The notes under the pieces: model-generated
The model's input: the letters and a program-made list of their open reading frames with translations, nothing else
What the model was told of the DNA's origin: nothing
Databases searched by the model: none
Part shown: positions 32,983-42,454 of the stretch, in pieces
Position numbering within the stretch: position 1 is the first letter of the stretch
Layout of the letters: each line of letters starts with the position of its first letter
Assembly: GCF_026626305.1 (NCBI RefSeq)
Contig: NZ_JAPNUE010000001.1
Location: 372,001-436,000 of the forward strand
Length of the DNA: 64,000 nt
Source: Frigidibacter sp. RF13
Lineage (GTDB): Bacteria > Pseudomonadota > Alphaproteobacteria > Rhodobacterales > Rhodobacteraceae
Reading direction: 5' to 3'
Program-made: the position numbers and the translations under genes

Positions 32983-34569
32983 ATGAAAGACGATCTGGCC
33001 AAACTGCTGGATTTTATCGATGGCGCCGGCCTCAGCCGCCGCAGCTTTCTGACGCGCAGCGCCGCCTTCGGCGCGACGGCCGTTGTGGGTACCGCGCTGA
33101 CCACCGGCCGCGCGTCGGCCGAAGAGCCCAAGAAGGGTGGTGTCCTGAAGATAGGTCTCGGTGGCGGCGAAGCCACCGATACGCTCGATCCGGGCCTTGC
33201 CGACAGCCAGGTACCCTTCGCACTGAACCGCAACTGGGGTGACACGATCGTGCGCGTCACGCCGGACGGCCAAATCGAGCCCCGGCTCGCCGAAAGCTTC
33301 TCGTCCAACCCCGAAGGCACGGAATGGACCTTCACCATCCGCCAGGGCGTGAAGTTCCACGATGGCAGCGATATGACCGTCGATGACGTTGTCGCGACCT
33401 TCAAGCGCCATTCGGACGAGAATTCCAAATCCGGCGCGCTCGGCATCATGAAGGGCATCAGCGACATTTCGGCCGACGGCCAGAATGTGGTGATGAAGCT
33501 CGAAACCGGCAATGCCGACCTTCCCTACCTCTTGGCCGACTACCACCTGGTCATCCAGCCCAAGGGCGGCGTGGACAATCCGGCCGCCGGGATCGGCACC
33601 GGCGCCTACAAGGTCGTCTCGGCTGAGGCAGGCGTGCGCTATGTGCTCGAGAAGAACGCCGACGACTGGGACACGACGCGCGGCCATTACGACGGTGTCG
33701 AGATTCTCGTCATCAACGATTCGACCGCGCGCAACTCCGCGCTGCAGGCCGGCCAGGTCCATATGATCAACCGGGTCGATCCGAAGGTCGCGCAGCTACT
33801 GTCGAAGACGCCGGGCGTGGTCGTCACCAACATCTCGGGCCCCGGCCATTACGTCTTCATCATGCATTGCGATACCGCGCCCTTCGACAACAACGACCTG
33901 CGACTCGCGCTGAAATATTCGATCAACCGTCAGGAAATGGTCGACAAGATCCTCAGCGGCTACGGCGGGGTCGGCAACGACATTCCGATCAACGCCTCCT
34001 ATCCTTTGTTCGACGCGACGCTGGAACAGCGGCCCTACGATCTGGCGAAGGCGGCCGAACACTACAAGGCCTCGGGTCATGACGGCAGCCCGATCGAGCT
34101 TCTGGTCGCCGACGGTGCCTTCCCGGGCGCGGTCGATGCCGCGACGCTCTGGCAGGCAAGCTGCGAACAGGCGGGCATCCCGCTTGTCGTCAAGAAGGTG
34201 CCGGACGATGGCTACTGGTCGGATGTCTGGAACGTGAAGCCCTTCTGCGCGAGCTACTGGGGCGGGCGCCCGGTGCAGGACCAGATGTATTCCACCGCCT
34301 ATCTCTCGACGGCGGAATGGAACGACACGCGGTTCAAGGATCCGGAATTCGACGCCCTTCTCATCGAAGCACGCGCCGAGACCGATACGACCAAGCGTCA
34401 GGAACTCTACAGCAAGATCGCCCATATCCTGCGCGACACTGGCGGCGTGATCGTGCCGATGTTCAATGACTATATCGACGGTCATTCGGAAACGGTCGCG
34501 GGCTGGATCGAGGATCCGACCACCGAAATGATGGGTGGCTGGGCCGCGCAGAAAACCTGGTTCGCCTGA
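32983..34569 (+). CDS. Tat-exported family-5 ABC substrate-binding protein (copy 1)
   Basis: A 528-residue periplasmic binding protein for the peptide/nickel/opine family. A twin-arginine signal is at about 18-45 (LSRRSFLTRSAAFGATA), then the mature start EEPKKGGVLKIGLGGG. Conserved parts are TLDPGLADSQ, WTFTIRQGVKFHDG and FNDYIDGHSETV. Start at 32983 (MKDDLAKLL) because GGGGAG is six bases before it; an ATG at 32977 abuts that site. The following gene is a paralogue of exactly the same length. Export through Tat suggests the protein folds, perhaps with its ligand or a cofactor, before export. Ligand unknown. Confidence 0.88.
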   Translation: MKDDLAKLLDFIDGAGLSRRSFLTRSAAFGATAVVGTALTTGRASAEEPKKGGVLKIGLGGGEATDTLDPGLADSQVPFALNRNWGDTIVRVTPDGQIEPRLAESFSSNPEGTEWTFTIRQGVKFHDGSDMTVDDVVATFKRHSDENSKSGALGIMKGISDISADGQNVVMKLETGNADLPYLLADYHLVIQPKGGVDNPAAGIGTGAYKVVSAEAGVRYVLEKNADDWDTTRGHYDGVEILVINDSTARNSALQAGQVHMINRVDPKVAQLLSKTPGVVVTNISGPGHYVFIMHCDTAPFDNNDLRLALKYSINRQEMVDKILSGYGGVGNDIPINASYPLFDATLEQRPYDLAKAAEHYKASGHDGSPIELLVADGAFPGAVDAATLWQASCEQAGIPLVVKKVPDDGYWSDVWNVKPFCASYWGGRPVQDQMYSTAYLSTAEWNDTRFKDPEFDALLIEARAETDTTKRQELYSKIAHILRDTGGVIVPMFNDYIDGHSETVAGWIEDPTTEMMGGWAAQKTWFA

Positions 34570-34581
34570 CAGCGATCCGCT

Positions 34582-34610
34582 CTCCCGCCCGGGATCGCCC
34601 CGGGCGGGAG
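34582..34610 (+). terminator. Strong stem-loop between tandem binding-protein genes
   Basis: CTCCCGCCCGGG (34582-34593) pairs with CCCGGGCGGGAG (34599-34610) around a five-base loop: twelve perfect base pairs. There is no U-run, so it may act as an mRNA-stabilising or attenuating hairpin, giving more of the first binding protein than of later genes, rather than as a full terminator. Confidence 0.65.
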
Positions 34611-34710
34611 GCAACCCGGCAGAAGATCGGGGACAGAAAAGGCTTGCGAATAATCATCATGCGCATAGCGTGATCCTGACGGAAGATAATTGCTCTGGGG
34701 AGGAAGCAAT

Positions 34711-36297
34711 ATGAATGACGAACTGCGTTATCTTCTTGCGCGCACCGCGCAGGGCAAGCATTCGCGCCGCGATTTTCTCGGTCGCGCCGGGGCGCTCGGG
34801 ATGACGACGGCGATGGCCGGATCGCTCCTCGCGACCGCCGCCCGGGCCGAGGGACCGAAGAAGGGCGGTACGATCATCGCCGGCATGCAGGGCGGTGAAT
34901 CCACCAATACGCTCGACCCCGCGCTCGCCGCCTCCGAAGTGCCGTTCGCGGTCAACATGACCTTCGGCGAGATGCTTCTGGACGTAAGCCCGACGAACGA
35001 GCTGGTGCCGCGCATCGCCGAGGAATATTCCTCTTCGCCCGACGCGAAGGTCTGGCAGTTCAAGATCCGGCAGGGCGTCGAATTCCATAACGGCAAGACG
35101 CTGACCGCCGACGACGTGATCGCGACGCTGCAGCGCCATACCGACGAGAAATCCCAATCCGGCGCGCTTGGTATCGTGCAGGGCATTTCCGAGATGAAGG
35201 CCGAAGGCGACATGGTGACGCTGTCGCTTGCCGCCGCCAACGCCGACCTTCCCTATCTGCTGGCCGATTATCACCTGGTGATCCAGCCGAACGGCGGTGT
35301 GGACGATCCGGCCGCCGGGATCGGCGCGGGCGCCTACAAGGTGGCGGTGAACGAACCGGGCGTCCGCCATGGTTTCGAGAAGTTCGCCAACTATTGGGAT
35401 GACGCTTCCGGTCACGCTGATCAGGTGGAAATCCTCGTGATCAACGACACGACCGCGCGGGTGGCAGCACTTCAGGCCGGTCAGGTCCATATGATCAACC
35501 GGGTCGACCCGAAGGTCTACAAGCTCTTGAAGGCCGCGCCGGGGCTACAGGTCGTCAATTCGCCGGGTCGCGGGCATTATGTCTTCATCATGCATTGCAC
35601 GGCAGCACCTTTCGACAACAACGACCTCAGGATGGCGCTGAAATATGCGATCAACCGTCAGGAAATGGTCGACAAGGTGCTGGGCGGGCTTGGCTCCATC
35701 GGCAATGATTTCCCGATCAACGCGGCCTATCCTATGTTCGACGAAACGATCGAGCAGCGCGAGTACGATCCCGACAAGGCGGCCTTCCACTACAAGGCGT
35801 CGGGCCATGACGGCAGCCCGATCGTCCTGCGCACCGCGACCGGTGCTTTCCCGGGTGCGGTCGAAGCCGCGCAGCTCTATCAGCAATCGGCCGCTGCTGC
35901 CGGCATCCCGCTGGAGATCGTGCGCGAACCCGATGACGGGTACTGGTCGAACGTCTGGAACGTCCAGCCCTTCTGCGCCAGTTACTGGGGCGGGCGCCCG
36001 GTGCAGGACCAGATGTATTCGACGGCGTACCTGTCGACGGCGGAATGGAACGACACCAAGTTCCACAACGAGAAGTTCGACGGGCTGCTGATCGCGGCGC
36101 GCGCCGAACTCGACCAGGCCAAGCGCAAGCAGATGTATTCCGACATGGCCCACATCCTGCGCGACGAGGGCGGTCTGATCCTGCCGATGTTCAACGATTT
36201 CGTCGAGGCTGTTTCCGACGCGATCGGCGGCTGGGAAACCGACCCCAACGGCGAACTGATGAACGGTCGCGCCATGACCAAGTGCTGGCTGGCCTGA
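34711..36297 (+). CDS. Tat-exported family-5 ABC substrate-binding protein (copy 2)
   Basis: A 528-residue paralogue of the preceding gene, with a twin-arginine signal (SRRDFLGRAGALGMTTAMAG) and mature start EGPKKGGTIIAGMQGGES. Long stretches are shared with copy 1: LPYLLADYHLVIQP, AGQVHMINRVDPK, HYVFIMHC, DQMYSTAYLSTAEWND and GSPI. Start at 34711 after GGGGAGGAAG. Two similar binding proteins before one permease pair suggest two related ligands or two affinities. A hairpin at 36317-36344 separates it from dppB. Confidence 0.88.
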   Translation: MNDELRYLLARTAQGKHSRRDFLGRAGALGMTTAMAGSLLATAARAEGPKKGGTIIAGMQGGESTNTLDPALAASEVPFAVNMTFGEMLLDVSPTNELVPRIAEEYSSSPDAKVWQFKIRQGVEFHNGKTLTADDVIATLQRHTDEKSQSGALGIVQGISEMKAEGDMVTLSLAAANADLPYLLADYHLVIQPNGGVDDPAAGIGAGAYKVAVNEPGVRHGFEKFANYWDDASGHADQVEILVINDTTARVAALQAGQVHMINRVDPKVYKLLKAAPGLQVVNSPGRGHYVFIMHCTAAPFDNNDLRMALKYAINRQEMVDKVLGGLGSIGNDFPINAAYPMFDETIEQREYDPDKAAFHYKASGHDGSPIVLRTATGAFPGAVEAAQLYQQSAAAAGIPLEIVREPDDGYWSNVWNVQPFCASYWGGRPVQDQMYSTAYLSTAEWNDTKFHNEKFDGLLIAARAELDQAKRKQMYSDMAHILRDEGGLILPMFNDFVEAVSDAIGGWETDPNGELMNGRAMTKCWLA

Positions 36298-36316
36298 CGG
36301 CCGGTCCAACAAGACT

Positions 36317-36344
36317 ATCCGGCTGGCCGATGCGCCAGCCGGAT
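36317..36344 (+). terminator. Stem-loop between binding protein and permease
   Basis: ATCCGGCTGGC (36317-36327) pairs with GCCAGCCGGAT (36334-36344), eleven base pairs with a six-base loop. There is no U-run. Its position between a binding-protein gene and its permease gene is where such hairpins set the ratio of the two products. Confidence 0.6.
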
Positions 36345-36361
36345 CAATATCCGGGGGGACG

Positions 36362-37318
36362 ATGCATCCAGTCGTGAAACTCATCGCCCAGCGCCTTGCG
36401 TTGGGCCTCCTTCTCCTCCTTGCCGTCTCTGTGCTCATTTTTGCAGGCACCGAGATGCTGCCGGGCGACGTGGCGCAGGCCATTCTCGGCCAGTCGGCGA
36501 CCGAGACGGCACTAAGGAACCTGCGCGAGGAGATGGGGCTGAACCAACCGGCCATCACCCGCTATTTCCAGTGGCTCGGCGGCATCCTGCAGGGCGACCT
36601 CGGTACGGCCTTGTCCAACAAGAAGGAAATTGCGACCGAGATCGGTGCGCGGCTCGGCAACACTCTCTTCCTCGCCTTCTGGGCGGCGGCGGTTTCCGTG
36701 CCGCTCGCCATCGGGCTTGGCCTTCTCGCGGTGCGCTACCGTAACCGTTGGCCGGACAAGCTGATCTCCGGCGTGACGCTGGCGACGATCTCGCTGCCGG
36801 AGTTCGTGGCGGGTTACATCCTGATGTACCTGCTGACGGTGAAATTCCGCATCTTCTCGCCGATCTCCACCATCTATGACAGCATGTCCTTCGGCCAGAA
36901 GCTGAACGCCATCGCGTTGCCGGTCATGGTTCTGGTCCTGGTGGTCCTGGCCCATATGATGCGGATGACGCGGGCCGCGATCCTGAACGTGATGCAGTCC
37001 GCCTATATCGAGACGGCGGAGCTGAAGGGGCTGAGGCCCCTGACCATCATCGCCCGCCACGCGTTCCCGAACGCCATCGCCCCGGTCGTGAACGTCGTGA
37101 TGCTGAACCTCGCCTATCTGGTGGTCGGCGTTGTCGTCGTCGAAGTGGTCTTCGTCTATCCCGGCATGGGCCAGTATCTGGTCGATCATGTGACCAAGCG
37201 TGATGTGCCGGTGGTGCAGGCCTGTGGCCTCATATTCGCCGCCGTCTATATCGGCCTGAACATCTTCGCCGATGTGATCTCGATCCTAGCAAACCCGCGT
37301 CTGAGGCACCCGAAATGA
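36362..37318 (+). CDS. ABC transporter permease, DppB-type
   Basis: A 318-residue permease with six predicted helices. It opens with QRLALGLLLLLAVSVLIFAG and has the periplasmic GTEMLPGD region typical of DppB, and the cytoplasmic EAA-like loop YIETAELKGLRPLTIIARHAFPNAI. Start at 36362, after GGGGGGAC. It is coupled (4-bp ATGA overlap) to the DppC-type partner. It forms the channel of the importer served by the two Tat-exported binding proteins. Confidence 0.88.
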   Translation: MHPVVKLIAQRLALGLLLLLAVSVLIFAGTEMLPGDVAQAILGQSATETALRNLREEMGLNQPAITRYFQWLGGILQGDLGTALSNKKEIATEIGARLGNTLFLAFWAAAVSVPLAIGLGLLAVRYRNRWPDKLISGVTLATISLPEFVAGYILMYLLTVKFRIFSPISTIYDSMSFGQKLNAIALPVMVLVLVVLAHMMRMTRAAILNVMQSAYIETAELKGLRPLTIIARHAFPNAIAPVVNVVMLNLAYLVVGVVVVEVVFVYPGMGQYLVDHVTKRDVPVVQACGLIFAAVYIGLNIFADVISILANPRLRHPK

Positions 37319-38148
37319 GCCGCATTCCTCTGTCCGCGCTCATCGGTCTGGTGATGACCGGGGCGTTCTTCTTCACCGCGATCTTCGCGCAATGGCTGGC
37401 ACCCTACGGGCTGAACGAGGCCGTGGGCGATGTCTGGGAAAATCCCTTCTGGTCGTCGGAGCCATCGGAATATCTTCTGGGCACCGACAATATCGGCCGC
37501 GATCTCCTGAGCCGGATGATCTATGGCTGCCAGATCACCATCCTTCTGGCCACCGCCTCGTCGGCCGTGGCCTTCCTCACCGGCTCGATCCTCGGCTTCA
37601 CCGCTGCGGTGGTCGGTGGTTGGGTCGATCAGGTGCTGTCACGCCTCGTCGATCTCTTCATGTCGCTGCCGTCGCTGATCCTTGCGCTGGTGATCTTGTC
37701 GGTCCTGAACGTGACGCTTCCGGTGCTGATCCTGGTGATGGGGCTTCTGGATTCCACCCGCGTCTACCGTCTGGCCCGCGCGGTCGCCGTGGATATCGTG
37801 GTGATGGATTATGTCGAGGCAGCGCGCCTTCGGGGCGAGGGGACGAAATGGATCATCTTCCGCGAGATCCTGCCCAATGCACTGTCGCCGCTCGTGGCCG
37901 AACTCGGCCTCAGATTCATCTTCGCGGTTCTCTTTATCTCGACCCTTTCCTTCCTCGGCCTCGGCGTCCAGCCGCCGCTCGCCGACTGGGGCGGCATGGT
38001 GAAGGAAAACAAGGACGGGCTCGTCTACGGCATATCGGCGGCGCTGGTGCCGGCGATCGCCATCGCCGTCCTCGCGATCTCGGTCAATCTCGTGGCCGAC
38101 TGGGTCCTGAACCGGACCACCTCGCTGAAAGGAGGCCGCGGTGCGTGA
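37315..38148 (+). CDS. ABC transporter permease, DppC-type
   Basis: A 277-residue second permease with five to six helices. It has the DppC hallmark region YLLGTDNIGRDLLSRMIYG and the EAA loop VEAARLRGEGTKWIIFREIL. It overlaps both neighbours: ATGA with DppB and eight bases with the ATPase gene. It pairs with DppB to complete the membrane part of the importer. Confidence 0.88.
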   Translation: MSRIPLSALIGLVMTGAFFFTAIFAQWLAPYGLNEAVGDVWENPFWSSEPSEYLLGTDNIGRDLLSRMIYGCQITILLATASSAVAFLTGSILGFTAAVVGGWVDQVLSRLVDLFMSLPSLILALVILSVLNVTLPVLILVMGLLDSTRVYRLARAVAVDIVVMDYVEAARLRGEGTKWIIFREILPNALSPLVAELGLRFIFAVLFISTLSFLGLGVQPPLADWGGMVKENKDGLVYGISAALVPAIAIAVLAISVNLVADWVLNRTTSLKGGRGA

Positions 38149-39790
38149 CATGTCAGACAAACCGCTTCTCGATATCCGCGATCTGAAGATCGAGGCGACC
38201 GTCTATCCGCCCGGCGAAAAGCCGAAAACGATGACCCTGGTTCATGGCGTGTCGCTGACCGTCGAGAAGGGCAAGGTGCTTGGCCTGATCGGCGAAAGCG
38301 GCGCGGGCAAATCGACCATCGGCCTGTCATCCATGGCCTACGGCCGCGGCGGGGTGCGGATCTCGGGCGGCGAGATTTTCGTGAATGGCCGCGACATCAT
38401 GAAGGGTGGTGCGCAGGGCTTGCGCGAACTGCGCGGCAAGGAAGTGACCTATGTGTCGCAATCCGCAGCCGCCTCCTTCAATCCGGCCAAGCGGCTGATG
38501 GAACAGGTGATCGAGGCCTCGCTTATCCATGGCTTGATGTCGAAGTCCGACGCCGAGGCGCGGGCGGTAGGTCTTTTCCGCAAGCTCGGCCTGCCGAACC
38601 CCGAAACCTTCGGCGAGCGCTATCCCCATCAGGTGTCGGGCGGCCAGCTGCAGCGGGCGATGACGGCGATGGCGCTGTGTCCCAAGCCCGATCTGGTGGT
38701 GTTCGACGAACCGACGACCGCGCTTGACGTGACGACGCAGATTGACGTCCTGATGGCGATCAAGGAAGCGATCCGCGATACCGGGGTTGCCGCGCTTTAT
38801 ATCACGCACGACCTCGCCGTGGTGGCGCAGGTCTCGGATGAGATCATGGTGCTGCGCCACGGCAAGATGGTGGAATGGGGCACGACCGACCAGATCATCA
38901 ACAAGCCGCGCGAGGACTATACGCGCGCCTTGGTGTCGGTGCGCTCGCATGAACATGCCGAAAAGCCCTCGTCCGGCGATCCGGTCCTGAAGGTCGAGAA
39001 TGTAACGGCGCGCTATCGCTCGGTGCCGATCGACGTCCTGAAGAATGTCTCGGTCGAGATCGAGCCTGGCCATACGCTAGCGGTGGTGGGCGAGAGCGGA
39101 TCGGGCAAGTCGACGCTTGCCCGCGCCATCACCGGCCTTCTGCCGCCGATGCGCGGCCAGATGATCTTCAACGGCCGCACGCTTTCGAACGACCTTGCGG
39201 GCCGGACGAAGGAAGACCTGCGCGAGCTGCAGATGATCTACCAGATGGCAGACGTTGCGATGAACCCGCGCCAGACGGTGGCGACGATCATCGGGCGGCC
39301 GCTGGAGTTCTACTTTGGCCTCAAAGGCGCGGAGCGCGATCGCAAGGTGCAGGAGCTGCTCGACCAGATCGAGATGGGCAAGGGCTTTGCCGACCGCTAC
39401 CCGGCCGAGCTTTCGGGCGGTCAGAAACAGCGTGTCTGCATCGCCCGCTCGCTTGCCGCCAAGCCCAAGCTCATCATCTGCGACGAGGTGACATCGGCAC
39501 TTGATCCGCTGGTGGCGGAAGGGATCCTCAAGCTGCTTCTCGATCTTCAGAAACAGGAGAAGGTTGCCTATCTCTTCATTACCCACGACCTCGCGACCGT
39601 TCGCGCCATCGCTGACAGTATCGCTGTGATGTACAAGGGGCAGGTGGTACGTTACGGACCGAAGTCCGACGTGCTGGCGCCACCCTTTGACGATTATACC
39701 GACCTTCTTCTTTCGTCTGTGCCTGAACTCAGGCTCGGCTGGCTTGAAGAGGTGATCGCGCATCGCAAGATGGAGAGCGCCGGCAACTGA
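38141..39790 (+). CDS. ABC transporter double ATP-binding subunit, DppD-DppF fusion type
   Basis: A 549-residue cytoplasmic protein with two nucleotide-binding domains. The first has Walker A GESGAGKST, signature VSGGQLQRA and Walker B LVVFDEPTTALD; the second has GESGSGKST, LSGGQKQRV and LIICDEVTSALD. The C-terminal half carries the usual oligopeptide-ABC ending. The GTG at 38141 is preferred over the ATG at 38150 because GGAGG lies five bases before it. One two-domain ATPase serves both permeases, giving a complete importer in five genes. Confidence 0.88.
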   Translation: MRDMSDKPLLDIRDLKIEATVYPPGEKPKTMTLVHGVSLTVEKGKVLGLIGESGAGKSTIGLSSMAYGRGGVRISGGEIFVNGRDIMKGGAQGLRELRGKEVTYVSQSAAASFNPAKRLMEQVIEASLIHGLMSKSDAEARAVGLFRKLGLPNPETFGERYPHQVSGGQLQRAMTAMALCPKPDLVVFDEPTTALDVTTQIDVLMAIKEAIRDTGVAALYITHDLAVVAQVSDEIMVLRHGKMVEWGTTDQIINKPREDYTRALVSVRSHEHAEKPSSGDPVLKVENVTARYRSVPIDVLKNVSVEIEPGHTLAVVGESGSGKSTLARAITGLLPPMRGQMIFNGRTLSNDLAGRTKEDLRELQMIYQMADVAMNPRQTVATIIGRPLEFYFGLKGAERDRKVQELLDQIEMGKGFADRYPAELSGGQKQRVCIARSLAAKPKLIICDEVTSALDPLVAEGILKLLLDLQKQEKVAYLFITHDLATVRAIADSIAVMYKGQVVRYGPKSDVLAPPFDDYTDLLLSSVPELRLGWLEEVIAHRKMESAGN

Positions 39791-39824
39791 GCGGCTGGCG
39801 CCTTCACACTTTCCGGACAAGAAC

Positions 39825-40658
39825 ATGGCCAACAAGCTTCTGCTGATCATCCTCGACGGCGTGCCCTATGCAAACTGGCGCCGCCTGTTCGGCAATCTCG
39901 AAGGCTGGGTGGAGGCGGGCGAGGCGCAGGTCTGGCGCATGCGCTCGGTCCTCCCCTCGACCTCGGCCTGCTGTTACGCCTCGATCCATACCGGCCTGAC
40001 GCCGCAGGTTCACCGGATATGGGACAATGCCGATATCCGGCGGCTGGAATTTCCGGATATCTTCTCGGAAGCGACGAAGGCCGGGATGAAGACCGGTGCC
40101 GTGACCCACAGCTACTGGTCGGAATTCTTCAACCGGGCGCCCTTCGATGTTGTGCGCGACATCGAATATGACGAGCCGGGCGGGCCGATCACTCATGGCC
40201 GCTTTCATACGATGAAAGGCTATGGCCACGACAACCAGATGACGCCCGCCGATTACGACCTATTTGGCACGCTGACCCGGCTCTGCGAGGTCAAGGGCAT
40301 CGACTACGGCATCCTTCACACCTGCACGCTCGACAGCATGGGGCACCGGTTCTATCACGACTGCGAGGCGATGGATAATGCCTGTTTCTCGATGGATGCG
40401 ACGCTTGCCCCCTTCATCGACCGCTGGCGGCGCGGTGGGTACGAGGTGATTGTGACCGCCGATCATGGCCAGGACGGGCGCGGCCATCATGGCGGCACCG
40501 GCGAGGCGCAGCGCGATTTCGCGCTTTACTATTTCGGCCCGGCCGAGGGTCCGGCACCCGATGTGCTGCTTGATCAGCTGCAGTTGGCGCCCACGATCCT
40601 TTCGCGCCTCGGCGTGCCTCAACCCGAGACGATGAAGGGCGAAAGCTTCCTCTTCTGA
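39825..40658 (+). CDS. Alkaline-phosphatase-superfamily phosphodiesterase (NPP-like)
   Basis: A 277-residue cytoplasmic enzyme with no signal peptide. Metal-site residues typical of nucleotide pyrophosphatase/phosphodiesterases are visible: Asp11 in ILDGVP, the nucleophile region LPSTSACCYASIHTG (Thr46 or Ser47), DSMGHRFYHD, TADHGQDG and a further His pair (GHHGG). The gene follows the ABC ATPase by 34 bp and probably shares its transcript. Together with the CocE/NonD hydrolase, it suggests the importer brings in a phosphodiester or ester compound. In animals NPP6 hydrolyses glycerophosphocholine, but such a substrate here is a guess from the neighbouring choline genes. Confidence 0.78.
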   Translation: MANKLLLIILDGVPYANWRRLFGNLEGWVEAGEAQVWRMRSVLPSTSACCYASIHTGLTPQVHRIWDNADIRRLEFPDIFSEATKAGMKTGAVTHSYWSEFFNRAPFDVVRDIEYDEPGGPITHGRFHTMKGYGHDNQMTPADYDLFGTLTRLCEVKGIDYGILHTCTLDSMGHRFYHDCEAMDNACFSMDATLAPFIDRWRRGGYEVIVTADHGQDGRGHHGGTGEAQRDFALYYFGPAEGPAPDVLLDQLQLAPTILSRLGVPQPETMKGESFLF

Positions 40659-40661
40659 AGT

Positions 40662-41414
40662 TCAGGACCGGTAGTCCGAGCCTTCATCATCGAGGATCGC
40701 CTTCATCTCGCTCAGGTGCGCCTGGGCGAAGCCGGGGTAGGTCTCCCATTCACGCGCCGTCTTTTCGGCGATATCGTCAGAGAGCACCCGCAAGGGCCGC
40801 CCGGTCTGCAGGGCGCGGATATAGGTCTCGGCCGCGCGCTCGAAATAGTAGAGCCGATGAAAGGCTTCAGCGATGGTCGGGCCGATGACCAGAACGCCAT
40901 GATTGCCCATGATCATCGTGGTGATCTTCGGGTCCGACAGCATCTGCGCGCAACGCGCGCCTTCCTCCTCGAACGCCATGCCGCCGAAATGATCGTCCAC
41001 CACATGGCGGCCGAAGAACATCGCGGTGTTCTGGTCGATCGCGGGCAGGCGGGAATCGGCAAGGCTCGCGAGCACCGTCGCATGGACGGAATGGACATGC
41101 ATCACCACCCGCGCATGCGGGCAGGCGCGGTGGACCGAGCCATGCAGGCCCCAGGCGGTCGGGTCCGGCGCGTCCGGGCGATCCATCGTGGCGGGATCGT
41201 TCGCGTCGATCTCCAGAAGGTCCGAGGCGCGGATGCGGGCGAAATGCCGCCCGTTGGGGTTCATCAGAAAGCGCGAGCCGTCGGCATTCACCGCGCAGGA
41301 GAAATGATTGGCGACGGCCTCGTGCATGTTGAGCCGCGCGGTCCAGCGGAAACAGGCGGCAAGGTCGGTACGCTCTGCCACATGGGTGAGGTTCGGGCGT
41401 TCATGCTGGGTCAT
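40662..41414 (-). CDS. Class II aldolase/adducin-family protein
   Basis: A 250-residue class II aldolase-fold enzyme (MTQHERPNLTHVAERTDLAA, LNMHEAVANHFSCAV, ARVVMHVHSVHAT, IMGNHGVLVIGP). The Zn2+-binding His pair is in HVHS, with a third ligand in GNHG. Family members act on L-fuculose phosphate or ribulose phosphate, or bind metals without aldolase activity; the substrate here is unknown. Start at 41414, after AAAGGAACGAGA. It is convergent with the phosphodiesterase (3 bp apart) and 11 bp downstream of the lipase-like gene, with which it is co-oriented. Confidence 0.85.
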   Translation of the reverse strand: MTQHERPNLTHVAERTDLAACFRWTARLNMHEAVANHFSCAVNADGSRFLMNPNGRHFARIRASDLLEIDANDPATMDRPDAPDPTAWGLHGSVHRACPHARVVMHVHSVHATVLASLADSRLPAIDQNTAMFFGRHVVDDHFGGMAFEEEGARCAQMLSDPKITTMIMGNHGVLVIGPTIAEAFHRLYYFERAAETYIRALQTGRPLRVLSDDIAEKTAREWETYPGFAQAHLSEMKAILDDEGSDYRS

Positions 41415-41425
41415 TCTCGTTCCTT

Positions 41426-42370
41426 TCACAAAGCGCCGCGCCAGGGAATTTCTCCGCGCCCGAGCGCGCGGATACCATCGACGATGTTTGCAAAACTCCG
41501 CCCGGCGCGGCCGACGGTGCGGCGAGCCCGCAGATAGCCGTGGACGAGGCCGGGCTCGGTCACCGAATGGGCCTGCCCGCCCGCGCGGCGGACCTTTTCG
41601 GCATAGGCGGCGCCGTCGTCGGCGAGAGGATCGCATTCGGCCACATGGATGAGCGTCGGCGGCAGGCCGGTGAAATCGTGGTCGATGAGCGGCTGCGCGG
41701 TCGGGTCGCTTTCGGGCTCGATGCCATCCTCATAGCGAACAGTGCCGTAGAACAGTACGTCATCGCGGGTCAGCATCGGCGCCTTTGCATGGTCGATGTA
41801 GCTGCCCTTGTCCTTGTCGCCTCCGAGGACGGGATAGATCAGCACCTGACCTCGCAGAGGCAAGCCAAGGCCACGCGTCGCATGGGCGACCGCGGCAGCA
41901 AGGTTGCCACCTGCACTGTCGCCCGCAAGGACGAGCGGACCGGGAAAGGCCGCCGCCACTGCACTGAAGGCCGCCAACGCATCGTCGAAATGGGCCGGGT
42001 GACGATATTCTGGCGCGAGGCGATAGTCGGCCGCGACAACCCGATAGCCGGTGCCAACCGCGATCTCGGCGCAGACATCGTCGTGGCTTTCAAGCCCGCC
42101 GACCACGAAGCCGCCGCCATGCAGATAGACGACTGTCGCGGTCGGCGGTGTCCCCTCAGGCACATAAAGGCGGCAGGGAATGCCGCCAAAGGCGCGATCC
42201 TCGACTGTAAGGCCGGGTGGATAACCGCGATGGAAGGCGCGGCACATCGCATCATAAATCTCTCGCTGACGTTCGATCGGATAGGTCGCGGTTTCCGGCG
42301 GGTACCAACTTTCGCTTTCCCGGATGAAGGCCCAGGTCTCGGCGTCGATCAATTTCTTATAGTCGGGCAA
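41426..42370 (-). CDS. Alpha/beta hydrolase, HSL-type carboxylesterase
   Basis: A 314-residue cytoplasmic esterase of the hormone-sensitive-lipase branch: oxyanion motif HGGG (YLHGGGFVVGG), nucleophile GDSAGG, acid in ECDPLADD and His in GLVHGYL. The start is a TTG (42370) with AGAGGAAG six bases upstream; no ATG or GTG in frame is as well placed. It precedes the class II aldolase on the same strand, so they probably share an operon. The substrate is likely a short-chain ester or a lactone; not predictable. Confidence 0.85.
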   Translation of the reverse strand: MPDYKKLIDAETWAFIRESESWYPPETATYPIERQREIYDAMCRAFHRGYPPGLTVEDRAFGGIPCRLYVPEGTPPTATVVYLHGGGFVVGGLESHDDVCAEIAVGTGYRVVAADYRLAPEYRHPAHFDDALAAFSAVAAAFPGPLVLAGDSAGGNLAAAVAHATRGLGLPLRGQVLIYPVLGGDKDKGSYIDHAKAPMLTRDDVLFYGTVRYEDGIEPESDPTAQPLIDHDFTGLPPTLIHVAECDPLADDGAAYAEKVRRAGGQAHSVTEPGLVHGYLRARRTVGRAGRSFANIVDGIRALGRGEIPWRGAL

Positions 42371-42454
42371 GGGCGCTTCCTCTTCGCTTTCAGAGTTCCA
42401 CCGCCGGGCGGGGCGGGCGCGCGCATTTGCGACACCGGCGCGCCGGAACCGGCC

